DNA of 50,886 nt. Origin: Chloroflexota bacterium (GTDB lineage: Bacteria > Chloroflexota > Dehalococcoidia > Lucifugimonadales > Lucifugimonadaceae). A program made the translations under genes and the position numbers. The notes below the pieces were generated by a model. It was not told where the DNA came from and did not search any database. It saw only the letters and a program-made list of their open reading frames with translations. Every line of letters begins with the position of its first letter. Within the stretch, counting starts at the first letter, position 1. Positions 26,791-34,459 of this stretch are shown in pieces. The stretch is from contig JAQBUH010000014.1 of NCBI GenBank assembly GCA_027624075.1, forward strand, positions 1-50,886. The letters are read 5' to 3'.

Positions 26791-27231
26791 TTGAGCCGCA
26801 TATACAGCATTGGTTACGCAGCCCACACTCCGGATTCGCTGGCCGCTTTGCTGAAAGTCGCCGGAGTGGAGGTTGTCGCCGATGTTCGAGCCAACCCGGT
26901 CTCACGCAAGAAGGGGTTCTCGAAGCGGCAGCTTGAAGGGACGCTCGCCGCGATAGGGATCGAGTACGAATCCTTGAGGATTCTTGGCATTCCCACAGCG
27001 GACCGTGCGGCGGCCGGTGGCGCAGATGGCTGGGGCAGACTGTTGGGTGAGTACGCTGCGAGTTTGGACGCAACTGGCGGCAGGGGAGAGGCGGCAGAGC
27101 GGCTTGCGGACGAGGCCAGGCTCAGACCGACCGCTGTCATGTGCCTTGAGTCGGACCTTGACCACTGTCACCGCAAGCCGCTGTCCGAGTGGATCGCAGA
27201 GAAGACAGGACTGGAGTTGACGCACCTGTGA
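26791..27231 (+). CDS. DUF488 family protein
   Basis: A 146-residue DUF488 protein. The hallmarks are the N-terminal IYSIGYAAHTPD, the VADVRANPVSRKKGFSK motif (about residues 27-43), and the C-terminal MCLESDLDHCHRKPLSEWI, containing the Cys-x-Glu...Cys-His-Arg signature. The biochemical role of the family is unknown; the CHR motif suggests a metal or nucleotide site. The TTG at 26791 has GGAAGTGG upstream, and the preceding in-frame codons from 26752 look unrelated to the family, so I start there. It lies 59 bases after the dCMP deaminase gene and may be co-transcribed. Confidence 0.85.
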   Translation: MSRIYSIGYAAHTPDSLAALLKVAGVEVVADVRANPVSRKKGFSKRQLEGTLAAIGIEYESLRILGIPTADRAAAGGADGWGRLLGEYAASLDATGGRGEAAERLADEARLRPTAVMCLESDLDHCHRKPLSEWIAEKTGLELTHL

Positions 27232-27325
27232 GTCGCGTTGCGTTCTGCGTTCGATACATGTCACGTAACCGGCCGCCCCTCAACATGCTCAAAACCCAAC
27301 CCAGCGATATGTTCCAGCAAAACCC

Positions 27326-28516
27326 ATGAAGATCACAGACATAGAGGTCATTGCGCTCCGTGACCCAGGCGACGGGTCGGTCGCATCGTGGAATGTCGGC
27401 GCCGCGGACGCCGGAGTCGCCGCCGGATACGACTTCACTCTGGTGCGCGTCCACACTGACGGCGGCGTCACCGGAATCGGCCAGTGCGAGGCGCCTTCAC
27501 TCGTCATTCACGCAATCGTCAACAACTCCATGGGCCTCAAGCCGCTGATCGTTGGCGAAGACCCGCGTGAGGTGCAGCGTCTGTGGCAGAAGATGTACAA
27601 CGCAACAGGCCTGTATGGCCGCAGAGGCGTGGTGATCGGCGCCATCGGCGCGGTCGAGACGGCGCTGTGGGACATTGCGGGCAAAGCCGCCGGCCTTCCC
27701 GTACACAGGCTCGCCTGGCGGTCCTTCACAACCACTGCAACGCCTGCTGAGCCGCTTTCAAGCGTCACGCCTTACGTCACCGTCTATCCGCCCGGAGACG
27801 ACATCGCTCAGCTTCGGGAGCGAGTGCAGATGGCCGTTGACGCAGGGGCGCGGGCGGTGAAGATCGAGGAGTGGCGGGGCCAGTTCGGGAATGTCGATCT
27901 CAAGACAGACATTGCGGTGATCGAGGCGGCGCGTGACGTGCTTGGTGATGAGCGAGAACTGATGATCGACGTGCAGAACCGCTGGCGGGACGTTGGGCAG
28001 GCGCTGCAGACGATCAGGGCGATTGAGCAGTTCAGGCCGTACTTCATCGAGGCGCCGCTGCCGGCAGACAACATCGAAGGTTACGCCAGGCTGGCTGCGT
28101 CAACCGGCGTTCGCATAGCTGTTGGCGACTGGGGATTCGCCGGCCGCCATGAGTTTGCGGACCTGTTGCGCCGTGGCAGGGTGGACGTTGTGCAGCCCAG
28201 TTCGGTGCGGGCAGGCGGGATTCACGAAATGCTGAACATCGCCGAAGACGCGTACCGGCACGGGGCGCTGTGCATCCCGCACGCGTGGTGCCACATGGCA
28301 GGTGTTGCGGCGGAGGTCCAGATGGCTGCGATCAGCCCGGCCACTCCGTTCATCGAGTTCCCGATGGCGTTTCCGCACTCGGACGCGATCACGGACCTGC
28401 TGACGCCGCGGCTTGAGCTTGAGCCAGATGGCACGATCGCCGTTCCGGACCGGCCAGGACTCGGCTTCGAACTGAACGAGGATGTGGTTGAGCGGTTCCG
28501 GGTCGATCCGTACTGA
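27326..28516 (+). CDS. Enolase-superfamily enzyme (mandelate racemase/dehydratase-like)
   Basis: A 396-residue member of the mandelate racemase/muconate lactonising group, with an N-terminal capping domain (about 1-125) and a barrel domain. Metal ligands are Asp215 (MIDVQNRW), Glu242 (FIEAPLP) and, at the third ligand position, Asp268 in VGDWG, where Glu is usual. The catalytic Lys region reads VKIEE (Lys179-x-Glu181) rather than the common KxK. His319 in CIPHAWCH fits the opposing catalytic His of the mandelate racemase/sugar-acid dehydratase subgroup. An acid-sugar dehydratase is the likeliest role, but the substrate cannot be assigned. No SD is seen. Confidence 0.9.
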   Translation: MKITDIEVIALRDPGDGSVASWNVGAADAGVAAGYDFTLVRVHTDGGVTGIGQCEAPSLVIHAIVNNSMGLKPLIVGEDPREVQRLWQKMYNATGLYGRRGVVIGAIGAVETALWDIAGKAAGLPVHRLAWRSFTTTATPAEPLSSVTPYVTVYPPGDDIAQLRERVQMAVDAGARAVKIEEWRGQFGNVDLKTDIAVIEAARDVLGDERELMIDVQNRWRDVGQALQTIRAIEQFRPYFIEAPLPADNIEGYARLAASTGVRIAVGDWGFAGRHEFADLLRRGRVDVVQPSSVRAGGIHEMLNIAEDAYRHGALCIPHAWCHMAGVAAEVQMAAISPATPFIEFPMAFPHSDAITDLLTPRLELEPDGTIAVPDRPGLGFELNEDVVERFRVDPY

Positions 28517-28707
28517 TCCGCCAGCCACCCCGTTGTCCGCTCCTCGAACGAATCATGTCAATCTGAGTATTTAAGGTTACTGTGAGTAAGACAGACCGCG
28601 GCTGGCCTTCGTAACATTCTTCGGGGCCGATCTTGGGGGGGACGCTCTGGGGGGACGGCCTGTGCCAGGGCGGCGGATCTATCGGGCACTAGTTTCATCG
28701 GGTTCAA
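28517..28707. other. Gap at left edge of accessory patch, G-tract rich
   Basis: No gene. It contains two closely spaced runs of six or seven G (about 28635-28653) that repeat GGGGGGACG. It marks the transition from the core gene block to the accessory patch with the IS remnant. Confidence 0.4.
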
Positions 28708-29286
28708 ATGGCGAAGCACCACGTACCTCCTTTAATCGATCACTCCAAGCTGGCACGCCTGCGTCGCGAGCTCAGGAACCCGTCGAAGTTGACGGTCTTC
28801 CTCATCATCGCGGCGGTACTCGCAGTGCCGCTGGGACTACTCGTGCCCAGCTGGATTTCGACTACACAGCAGAGCTTCCAGGACCGCAACGAATCCGACG
28901 CGCTTCGTGACTCCACCATCCTGAGTTCAAATGTGCTGGTGCCGAGCCAGATAGCGCCGTGGATGCTTAACCAGATCACGCGGCTTGAAGAAGCTAAAGG
29001 TCCATTCGACTGGAACTTCGCGTCGTTCACAGCCGGGCCGTGTGACCCCGGCAACCTGGTCCAGCTGCCTCCCGGACAGTATTCGGCCGCAATTGCCAAC
29101 GCGTGTTCGAGCCTGCAGCAGATCCAGGTGGAGTTTGCAGACGACTGCGCCTCAGTGGCGGCGTGCCAACTGTCAGACGCGGCGGTCGAGCGCCTGGCCG
29201 CGGTGCGGACTGACCTTGTGGACGCCTTCTCAGACGCCGGTTTCGTGCTGCCGTACAGCGACGAAGAAGAGCAGGTCGGACCGTAG
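28708..29286 (+). CDS. Hypothetical single-pass membrane protein
   Basis: A 192-residue protein. A basic N-terminus (residues 1-27) is followed by one hydrophobic helix (LTVFLIIAAVLAVPLGLLVP, about 28-47). The remaining ~145 residues are extracytoplasmic and include five or six Cys (AGPCDPG, NACSS, DDCASVAACQ) that could form disulphides. I recognise no family. The SD is weak (GGG about five bases upstream). Its stop overlaps the start of the transposase remnant frame, so the 3' end may have been shaped by IS insertion or decay. Confidence 0.6.
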   Translation: MAKHHVPPLIDHSKLARLRRELRNPSKLTVFLIIAAVLAVPLGLLVPSWISTTQQSFQDRNESDALRDSTILSSNVLVPSQIAPWMLNQITRLEEAKGPFDWNFASFTAGPCDPGNLVQLPPGQYSAAIANACSSLQQIQVEFADDCASVAACQLSDAAVERLAAVRTDLVDAFSDAGFVLPYSDEEEQVGP

Positions 29287-29609
29287 TGGCGGGAATCGCG
29301 GAGGCGCGTGAGTTGCTCCTGACCGCGCCTGGCATCGGTGACGGCAACACCCGGCATGAGACGGTCAACCACTCCGCAGAGGAATACGTGCGTGGCCACG
29401 TTCACACAAACACCGTTGAGGGTATGTGGAGCCTGTTCAAGCGCGGAGTGGTCGGCAGCTTCCACCACGTCTCTCAGAAGCACATGGCCAGGTACCTTGA
29501 CGAGTTCGAGTTCCGCTTCAACAACCGCAACAACCCGTTCATATTCAGGGACGCGCTTCGCGAATTACTTGGGGCGAACCCGATCAAGTATCAGGAATTG
29601 GTGGGGTAA
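29286..29609 (+). pseudogene. IS1595-family (ISXO2-like) transposase, C-terminal remnant
   Basis: The frame from about 29343 matches the end of IS1595-family transposases: HETVNHSAEEYVRG, then HTNTVEGMWSLFKRG (with the last catalytic Glu region), then SFHHVSQKHMARYLDEFEFRFNNR. Only about the last 90 of ~300 residues remain. The first ~20 residues of the frame are unrelated, and I find no upstream part of the transposase in any frame. I cannot identify terminal inverted repeats, so the element is a 5'-truncated, immobile relic. Confidence 0.88.
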
Positions 29610-29754
29610 ATCAGCACGTGGCAAAAGCTAGTCCCGCCACAATGGTTTTCAAATCCACCTATGTAGTTGAAACTCGTATTGGGCGGGACGCGTACATCAA
29701 GACATTATCTGTTGGGCAGGTGTACCCTGTCCGCCACACACGGGAGGTGAGCCG

Positions 29755-29937
29755 ATGGTAACGAGCACACAGCTTCAATGGGAACTAGTCGAGTCACCTG
29801 ATTCCATGGACGGTGACGAATGGCGCGTTGAAGCAATCGACTATGAGTCAGAGGGTGAGTGCTATGTCACCATCTTCTCTGGCCCGTCCGCTGAGGAACG
29901 CGCTAGAGAATACCTAGCCTGGAAGCAGTCAGCCTAG
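29755..29937 (+). CDS. Small hypothetical acidic protein
   Basis: A 60-residue acidic protein (ELVESPDSMDGDEWRVEAIDY) with a strong SD, GGGAGGTGAG, a few bases before its ATG. It has no membrane segment and no recognised domain. The end (SAEERAREYLAWK) is helical and looks like the C-terminus of small phage- or island-borne proteins. The clear SD is the best evidence that it is expressed. Its stop overlaps that of the convergent gene on the minus strand. Confidence 0.65.
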   Translation: MVTSTQLQWELVESPDSMDGDEWRVEAIDYESEGECYVTIFSGPSAEERAREYLAWKQSA

Positions 29938-30251
29938 AATTTCACTTCGTAGTCAATTCGCTTGAGACACGTTGCTGGTCGGGAATGGTTTGGCGCGGTG
30001 TGCCATTCGCCATCTCGGATGTTCACATCTGAAAGTTTAGACAACGGCATACAGCGCCAGTTTCGACGCGAGCCATCTGGCTGAAGTCCCTTTTTGCTTC
30101 CACCTGAGAATTGGTAGAACAGTGCTTGAAATTCATTGAACTCGTTGATGCCCAGTGTATGTGGACACAAATACCTGCGGAGACCGTCGAATGTCGCAAC
30201 GATCTGTTGCCTGTTGAGGATCGCAGTTTTGATCAGATCATAGTCTGACAA
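29934..30251 (-). CDS. Conserved hypothetical protein, WYL-like features
   Basis: A 105-residue protein. The order of features, IVATFDGLRRYLCPHTLG, then ALFYQFSGGSKKG, then NWRCMPLSKLSDV, then WHTAPNHSRPATC, then IDYEV, reminds me of small stand-alone WYL-like proteins found in many bacteria, in which a beta-sheet domain may bind a ligand. This is pattern recollection, not a proven match. The start is TTG at 30251, with AAGGGAG seven bases upstream. That SD lies in one arm of an inverted repeat (30257-30287). Codon use is less GC-rich than in the core genes, consistent with acquisition. Confidence 0.6.
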   Translation of the reverse strand: MSDYDLIKTAILNRQQIVATFDGLRRYLCPHTLGINEFNEFQALFYQFSGGSKKGLQPDGSRRNWRCMPLSKLSDVNIRDGEWHTAPNHSRPATCLKRIDYEVKF

Positions 30252-30256
30252 GGCAC

Positions 30257-30287
30257 AACTCCCTTGACGGTAGCCCGCCAGGGAGTT
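30257..30287 (-). promoter_or_regulatory. Inverted repeat covering the SD of the 30251 gene
   Basis: Perfect 8-base arms AACTCCCT and AGGGAGTT are separated by 15 bases. On the minus-strand transcript one arm carries the AGGGAG SD, so folding would hide it. It could be a translational switch or an operator. Confidence 0.4.
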
Positions 30288-30327
30288 AAAGTTCAGGTGT
30301 CACGCTAAACACTAGCCCTTGTGGCTA

Positions 30328-30360
30328 CCAAAAACCCCCGCAATATGCGGGGGTTTTTGG
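30328..30360. terminator. Bidirectional intrinsic terminator
   Basis: Perfect 14-base arms CCAAAAACCCCCGC and GCGGGGGTTTTTGG surround the loop AATAT. A-runs and T-runs flank the GC stem on both sides, so it can work in either direction. It lies 53 bases past the stop of the minus-strand membrane protein gene and should end that transcript before the next minus-strand gene. Confidence 0.9.
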
Positions 30361-30413
30361 TTTGGGCGCGATTCTACCACACGAGTAGCACATTAACGGA
30401 GCAGGGTTTTCTT

Positions 30414-31070
30414 TTAAGCTGTCGTGTCGAGTTGCCGTTTGAGTTTGTCGAATACGGCTGTCGCTAGCCCACGCTGTTCCCTTTGGCTCTTACTAAAATC
30501 CTCGTTCCAAGCGACCTCCTCTATTCCAGCAATGAACTCTTCAATGATTGCTCTTCGCCTTTCATTGCAACGGATGCTGAGCGTTCTGAGTGCATCGCTT
30601 GCTTTCGCAAACTCTGTGCGGGCGCGGTGACGGCCAAAGACACGACCAAAACCGCGAGCAATGCCTTCATCCGGTTCGTTTTCTTCAAACAGATAACTAT
30701 TAACAGCCAGTTCAACCAACGGAGCGGCCTGTTCCAAGATCGAGTCGATAGACGGCTCGTTGCTCCCCGTACTAAGAAGCCGTCGCAATTCGTCTCGCTG
30801 CTTGTACGGAGCGCGAATCCATAGAAACAGATAGACGAATAAGCCCCAGAGGGCGAGGGCGACAATGAAAGCGATGACACCTGTCCACACCTGGCCTGCT
30901 ACAGACCATCCCCACCCTGTCACGATGATGACAGCGTAGCCACTCACAGACGCCGCCCCCACCGCCTCAACCAGATATGGGATGCTCCAATGACCGTGAG
31001 CATTCTTCCAATCGTTCCACGCCCATCGCGAAGAAGTTTCTTGAATTGGAGAGCCTGATGTGAGTGACAT
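30414..31070 (-). CDS. Hypothetical two-helix membrane protein with cytoplasmic C-terminus
   Basis: About 218 residues from the ATG at 31070. Two hydrophobic helices (SGYAVIIVTGWGWSVAGQVW and TGVIAFIVALALWGLFVYLF) are followed by ~125 charged residues with predicted helices (RDELRRLL, RRRAIIEEFIAGIEEVAW). I recognise no family. A longer frame starts with a GTG at 31184 overlapping the stop of the gamma-glutamyltransferase gene, but the extra residues are translated from AT-rich palindromic DNA that looks like a promoter. The C-terminal half is followed by a strong terminator. Codon use and lower GC suggest the gene was acquired. Confidence 0.6.
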   Translation of the reverse strand: MSLTSGSPIQETSSRWAWNDWKNAHGHWSIPYLVEAVGAASVSGYAVIIVTGWGWSVAGQVWTGVIAFIVALALWGLFVYLFLWIRAPYKQRDELRRLLSTGSNEPSIDSILEQAAPLVELAVNSYLFEENEPDEGIARGFGRVFGRHRARTEFAKASDALRTLSIRCNERRRAIIEEFIAGIEEVAWNEDFSKSQREQRGLATAVFDKLKRQLDTTA

Positions 31071-31101
31071 ACCCGCCAGTATCGCGCCAGCGGACTCAAG
31101 T

Positions 31102-31123
31102 GCATATATACCTGTATATATGC
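31102..31123. promoter_or_regulatory. AT-rich palindrome upstream of membrane protein gene
   Basis: Perfect 9-base arms GCATATATA and TATATATGC with loop CCTG, followed by another TATATA-rich stretch at 31136-31153. This is the most AT-rich stretch I noticed in the window, 32 bases upstream of the start at 31070. It is suited to a promoter or operator. Confidence 0.5.
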
Positions 31124-31180
31124 CCAATCTGAACTGATATATACATATATACGTATTGTCCGGGAGACCAGCGCCGCGGC

Positions 31181-32992
31181 TCACCAGACGGCCGAGTCAC
31201 CGTCTCTGCGCGGGTCTGAGGCCGCCATCAGAGAACGGCTTCCGGGGTGTATATGTATCGCCCCCTCGCTGCCATTCCCCTCGAACGGACCGACCAGCGT
31301 CGTCTCGTGTCCGCGGTCACGCAGTCCGTTCGCGGTCTCCGCAGGGACCCGGTCTTCGACAACCAGCTCGTTTCGCTCGGCGTGCGGATATGTTGAGTCG
31401 GTGCGGGCCTGGAAATGGGTCCAGCGCGGGCCCTCAAGCGCCTCGGCGACATTCAGCCCGTAGTCGATGACGCCCGTAACCACCTGCAGGTTCGTCTGGA
31501 CCTGTGTATCTCCGCCCGGTGTTCCGCACACCAGCTCAAGGTCTCCGTCCTCCTCGACCGGCGCGGAGAACACCATCACCGGGTTCATGGTGTGGCGGAC
31601 GCGCTGGCCGGGCCGCAGGTGGTTGATGTGGGTCTCGTCGATGTGCCAGTAAGTCATTCGGTTGTTCATCAGGATTCCGGTCGATCCTGCGATCAGGCAA
31701 GAGCCGAACATGGTCTGGATGCTCTGGAGCTCGCCCACCGAGTTGCCCCATCGGTCCACGATGCAAAAATGGGTCGTTTCGCTGCCGCCGGAAGGAATCG
31801 GCTGTGCGGCCCCGGCTCTGGCGCCCGGCCTGAAGAAGCGCTTCGTCTCGTCTGGCACGCGGTCCTGGAACGCCCACGCGTCGCCCGGTTCTGGCGGTCC
31901 GGGCTCGGACATGGCCCGCTCGGGGTCGATCAGCGCGAAGCGGCTTGCCGCGTACTCCTTCGACAGCAACCCTTCCATCGGGATGTCGACGAACTCGGGG
32001 TCGGCGACGTATGCCTCGCGGTCTGCAAAGGCCAGCCGCTTCGCCTCGACCATCATGTGGATAGACTCTGCGGACAGGTAGCCGGCGCTCGCCGGGTCGA
32101 CATGCTCGAACAGGTTCAACTCCTGCAACAGCACATGGCCGGTCGAGTTCGGAGGCGCCTCGTAGACGGTGTGGCCGCGATAGGAGGTCGATATCGGGTC
32201 GTCCCAGCGGACACGGTGGCGCTTTAAGTCATCTAGTGAGAGCAGGCCGCCGTTCGCCTCTGAGAAGCGCACGATCTCCCGGGCGATGTCACCTTCATAA
32301 AAGGCGTCGCGGCCCCCGGCTGCGATCAGCCTGTACGTGCGGGCTAGATCGGGGTTGCGGCGAAGCTCGCCCGGCGCAAGCGGCCTGCCGTTCGGCGCGA
32401 AGACTGCGGCAGACGCCGGCGCGGTCATCAGCACAGGATATTTTGCCGCCGAGACGCTCTGGAAGTGGGATACGGGAACACCGTCTTCCGCAAGCTCTAT
32501 GGCCGGCTCAAGGCAGACATCGAGCGGCAGGCTCCCGTACTTCTCATGCGCGGAGAGAAGTGCGTCGACCATGCCGGGGACCGAGGCGCCGAGGATTGTG
32601 GTCTGCGGGATGCCGTCTTTGTAGCGGTCTGGCGTAGCCGCAAGTGGCGCTGCGCCGGTGCCGTTTGCGACCCGCACGAGCTTCCTGTCACGCATGTGGA
32701 CCATCACGAAGCCGTCGCCGCCGATGCTGGAGCCCTGCGGCTCTGCAGGGCCGAGCGCGAAGCCAACTGTGACGGCGGCGTCGACAGCGTTCCCGCCCCG
32801 CATCAGGGTCTGCAGCCCGGCCTGCGCTGCCAGCGGGTGGTTGGCGACGACTGCGCCCTTCGACCCCATCCGCACCGGGCGATAGGCCTGGCCGCGCTCG
32901 CCGTGCGGCGTGCGGTTAGTCATGTGGTGGTCGGAGTTGGAGCTTGAGCTGACTGGCAAGAAACGTGCCTCCGCTGATGGGATGCCTGGCAT
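31181..32992 (-). CDS. Gamma-glutamyltransferase family protein, apparently cytoplasmic
   Basis: A 603-residue protein matching gamma-glutamyltranspeptidases (Ntn hydrolases that self-cleave). The large-subunit start GAVVANHPLAAQAG and GGNAVDAAV (about 67-75) are typical. The processing and nucleophile motif is ETTHFCIVDRWGN, with Thr406 the expected nucleophile. Downstream GGDTQVQTNLQVV matches the small-subunit core. No signal peptide precedes the catalytic domain, unlike secreted glutathione-degrading GGTs; a cytoplasmic amidase or YwrD-like role is therefore possible. The start at 32992 is uncertain; an ATG at 32923 also precedes all homology. Confidence 0.9.
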   Translation of the reverse strand: MPGIPSAEARFLPVSSSSNSDHHMTNRTPHGERGQAYRPVRMGSKGAVVANHPLAAQAGLQTLMRGGNAVDAAVTVGFALGPAEPQGSSIGGDGFVMVHMRDRKLVRVANGTGAAPLAATPDRYKDGIPQTTILGASVPGMVDALLSAHEKYGSLPLDVCLEPAIELAEDGVPVSHFQSVSAAKYPVLMTAPASAAVFAPNGRPLAPGELRRNPDLARTYRLIAAGGRDAFYEGDIAREIVRFSEANGGLLSLDDLKRHRVRWDDPISTSYRGHTVYEAPPNSTGHVLLQELNLFEHVDPASAGYLSAESIHMMVEAKRLAFADREAYVADPEFVDIPMEGLLSKEYAASRFALIDPERAMSEPGPPEPGDAWAFQDRVPDETKRFFRPGARAGAAQPIPSGGSETTHFCIVDRWGNSVGELQSIQTMFGSCLIAGSTGILMNNRMTYWHIDETHINHLRPGQRVRHTMNPVMVFSAPVEEDGDLELVCGTPGGDTQVQTNLQVVTGVIDYGLNVAEALEGPRWTHFQARTDSTYPHAERNELVVEDRVPAETANGLRDRGHETTLVGPFEGNGSEGAIHIHPGSRSLMAASDPRRDGDSAVW

Positions 32993-32999
32993 CCGGCGC

Positions 33000-33420
33000 G
33001 CGCAGGGTCTGGCGCGACGATAGTTCGCGGCAGTTTAGCAGCAGCCTGGACGCGTCATCCCGGCCCTGGCGAAGGGAGCCCGCTTGTGGGCGCGGTTCAG
33101 GGACGGGTCAGGTCAGGTCCTCGGTGGTGTTTTGTCATTCTGAGCTTGACTCAGAATCTCCCGGCTAACCGTGGCGGAACGGTAAGATCCATCCGCCGGG
33201 TACAACCTGTGCGCGGTGATAGATCGCGAGCGACTCTCGGAGAGACTCTGAATCAAGTTCAGAGTGACAAATTCTCCCTACTTCACAAGGAGGGAGTTAG
33301 AGGGTGGTTCGTCCGGAATTCGGACAAAGAAGTCAACAGGGCCCATCGAGTCCAAAGTCACAAACAAACCACCTTCTTCCCTGTTGTTGGGAAGACAGGG
33401 AAGGTGGATACCGGCGAGGC
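33000..33420. other. Gene-free region holding dispersed repeats
   Basis: No credible gene lies between the transferase and TetR genes. The region is largely occupied by copy B of the composite repeat and by CGTCATCCCGG...GAAGGGAGCC at 33053-33080. The latter resembles the CATCCCGCGCCTGTCGAAGG block near 48809 and 48971. Confidence 0.55.
33131..33307. repeat. Composite REP-like repeat, copy B (paired inverted halves)
   Basis: The left half (33131-33186) has TTTGTCATTCTGAGCTTGAC, TCAGAATCTC, then GAACGGTAAG. The right half (33241-33307) carries the inverted version (GACTCTGAATCAAGTTCAGA, GTGACAAA), followed by the GGAGGGAGTTAGAGGGTGG segment. The paired layout can form a large cruciform of about 140 bases. 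Confidence 0.75.
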
Positions 33421-34071
33421 CTACTTCCGGCCGAAGCGCAGCCTCTCTCGCATCGACTCGACGATTCCGAGCGCCGGCCGCATCATGCGGGCTTCGTAAG
33501 CGGCGAGGATGGCGCTCAGGCCGTCGTTGTACTTGAGCAGGTTATTCGTCGCAGCCGAACTCACCCTCGCCGTCACCGCCGAGCCGTAGTTGTACGTAAT
33601 CAGCGTGAAGTACAGGTCCTGGGCGCCCTGGGCGTCGAACCCCGCCTGGGTCAGCACGTCTGTGATGGCATTGTGGAAGCGTTTGGTCCCGAGGCCGGGA
33701 TTGGCCGAGTTTATGTACGGCGCTATGTCAGGGTGCTTCAGGATCAGGTCACGGTGCGCTCGCAACAGAGTACGGACGCGGTCCTTCCACGTAAGCGCGC
33801 CAAGAGTCCGCGTGTCTATCCCACCGATCAGCGCGTCTGCCACGTGCTCGGCAAGCTCTTCCTTGTTCTTGACGTGGGTGTACAGGGCCATTGGAGCGAC
33901 GCCCAGCACCTTCGCCACGTTACGAATCGAGAGGTTGCCGAAGCCCTCTGACCGGGCCAGCGCGATGGCGGCCTTTTCTATGCGCTCTCGAGACAGCTTC
34001 TGGCCGCTGGACCGGCCGCCGGATGATCCGGTGCTAGTTGATTCCGAGCCGGGTATGGCCGCGGTTGCCAT
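33421..34071 (-). CDS. TetR/AcrR family transcriptional regulator
   Basis: About 216 residues from the ATG at 34071, chosen because AGGAGAT lies eight bases upstream; the longer frame to 34152 has no support. A Ser/Gly-rich leader (residues 1-24) precedes the TetR N-terminal helix. The HTH (about 46-69, LSIRNVAKVLGVAPMALYTHV) is followed by the TetR signature KNKEEL. The C-terminal ligand domain has the length of the TetR_C_11-like class and no recognisable ligand pocket. It is divergent from the aldo/keto reductase gene, its most likely target, with a candidate operator between them. Confidence 0.9.
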   Translation of the reverse strand: MATAAIPGSESTSTGSSGGRSSGQKLSRERIEKAAIALARSEGFGNLSIRNVAKVLGVAPMALYTHVKNKEELAEHVADALIGGIDTRTLGALTWKDRVRTLLRAHRDLILKHPDIAPYINSANPGLGTKRFHNAITDVLTQAGFDAQGAQDLYFTLITYNYGSAVTARVSSAATNNLLKYNDGLSAILAAYEARMMRPALGIVESMRERLRFGRK

Positions 34072-34459
34072 GTGTGAGGATCTCCTGGGTTGCGATTGGC
34101 CTAGTGAACTGGTGAGTGGCTGTGGTGTGTAGCGACCCTGCAAGCCGCGCAACCAGACAAATCGCGTGACTTATGTGACATGGAACAGCGTGAGACGCCT
34201 CCCAAAATCGATTACAAACTGTATACGCCGTACGTGGCAGGCATTGCCCAGTGGCAGTTTGCGCGGACTTTGACGAATTTCCGGGTGGCAGGGCCGGTAA
34301 ATGTTCTGGGGTACACGGTTTCGGATGAGCCGGAACCGGATAACGGCGCCCCGTTACCGGATAAGCGGCAGTTCAGAGCGCGGGCGCTGAGGAGACGAGT
34401 AGAATCGCCGCACGGAATCGGCCGGCTAAGGGGAATTATCCAGGAATCGGGGCAAGACG
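34072..34459. other. Divergent intergenic region between tetR-like and aldo/keto reductase genes
   Basis: 388 bases without a supported gene; the open frame at 34180-34524 overlaps the reductase start and has no domain. The promoters of both genes should lie here, along with the palindrome at 34336-34360. Confidence 0.5.
34336..34360. promoter_or_regulatory. Imperfect palindrome, candidate TetR-type operator
   Basis: CCGGATAACGG and CCGTTACCGG are inverted around CGCC with one extra A in the left arm; CCGGATAA also recurs directly after it (34357-34364). It is 100 bases upstream of the reductase start and lacks a T-run, so an operator is more likely than a terminator. Confidence 0.4.
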
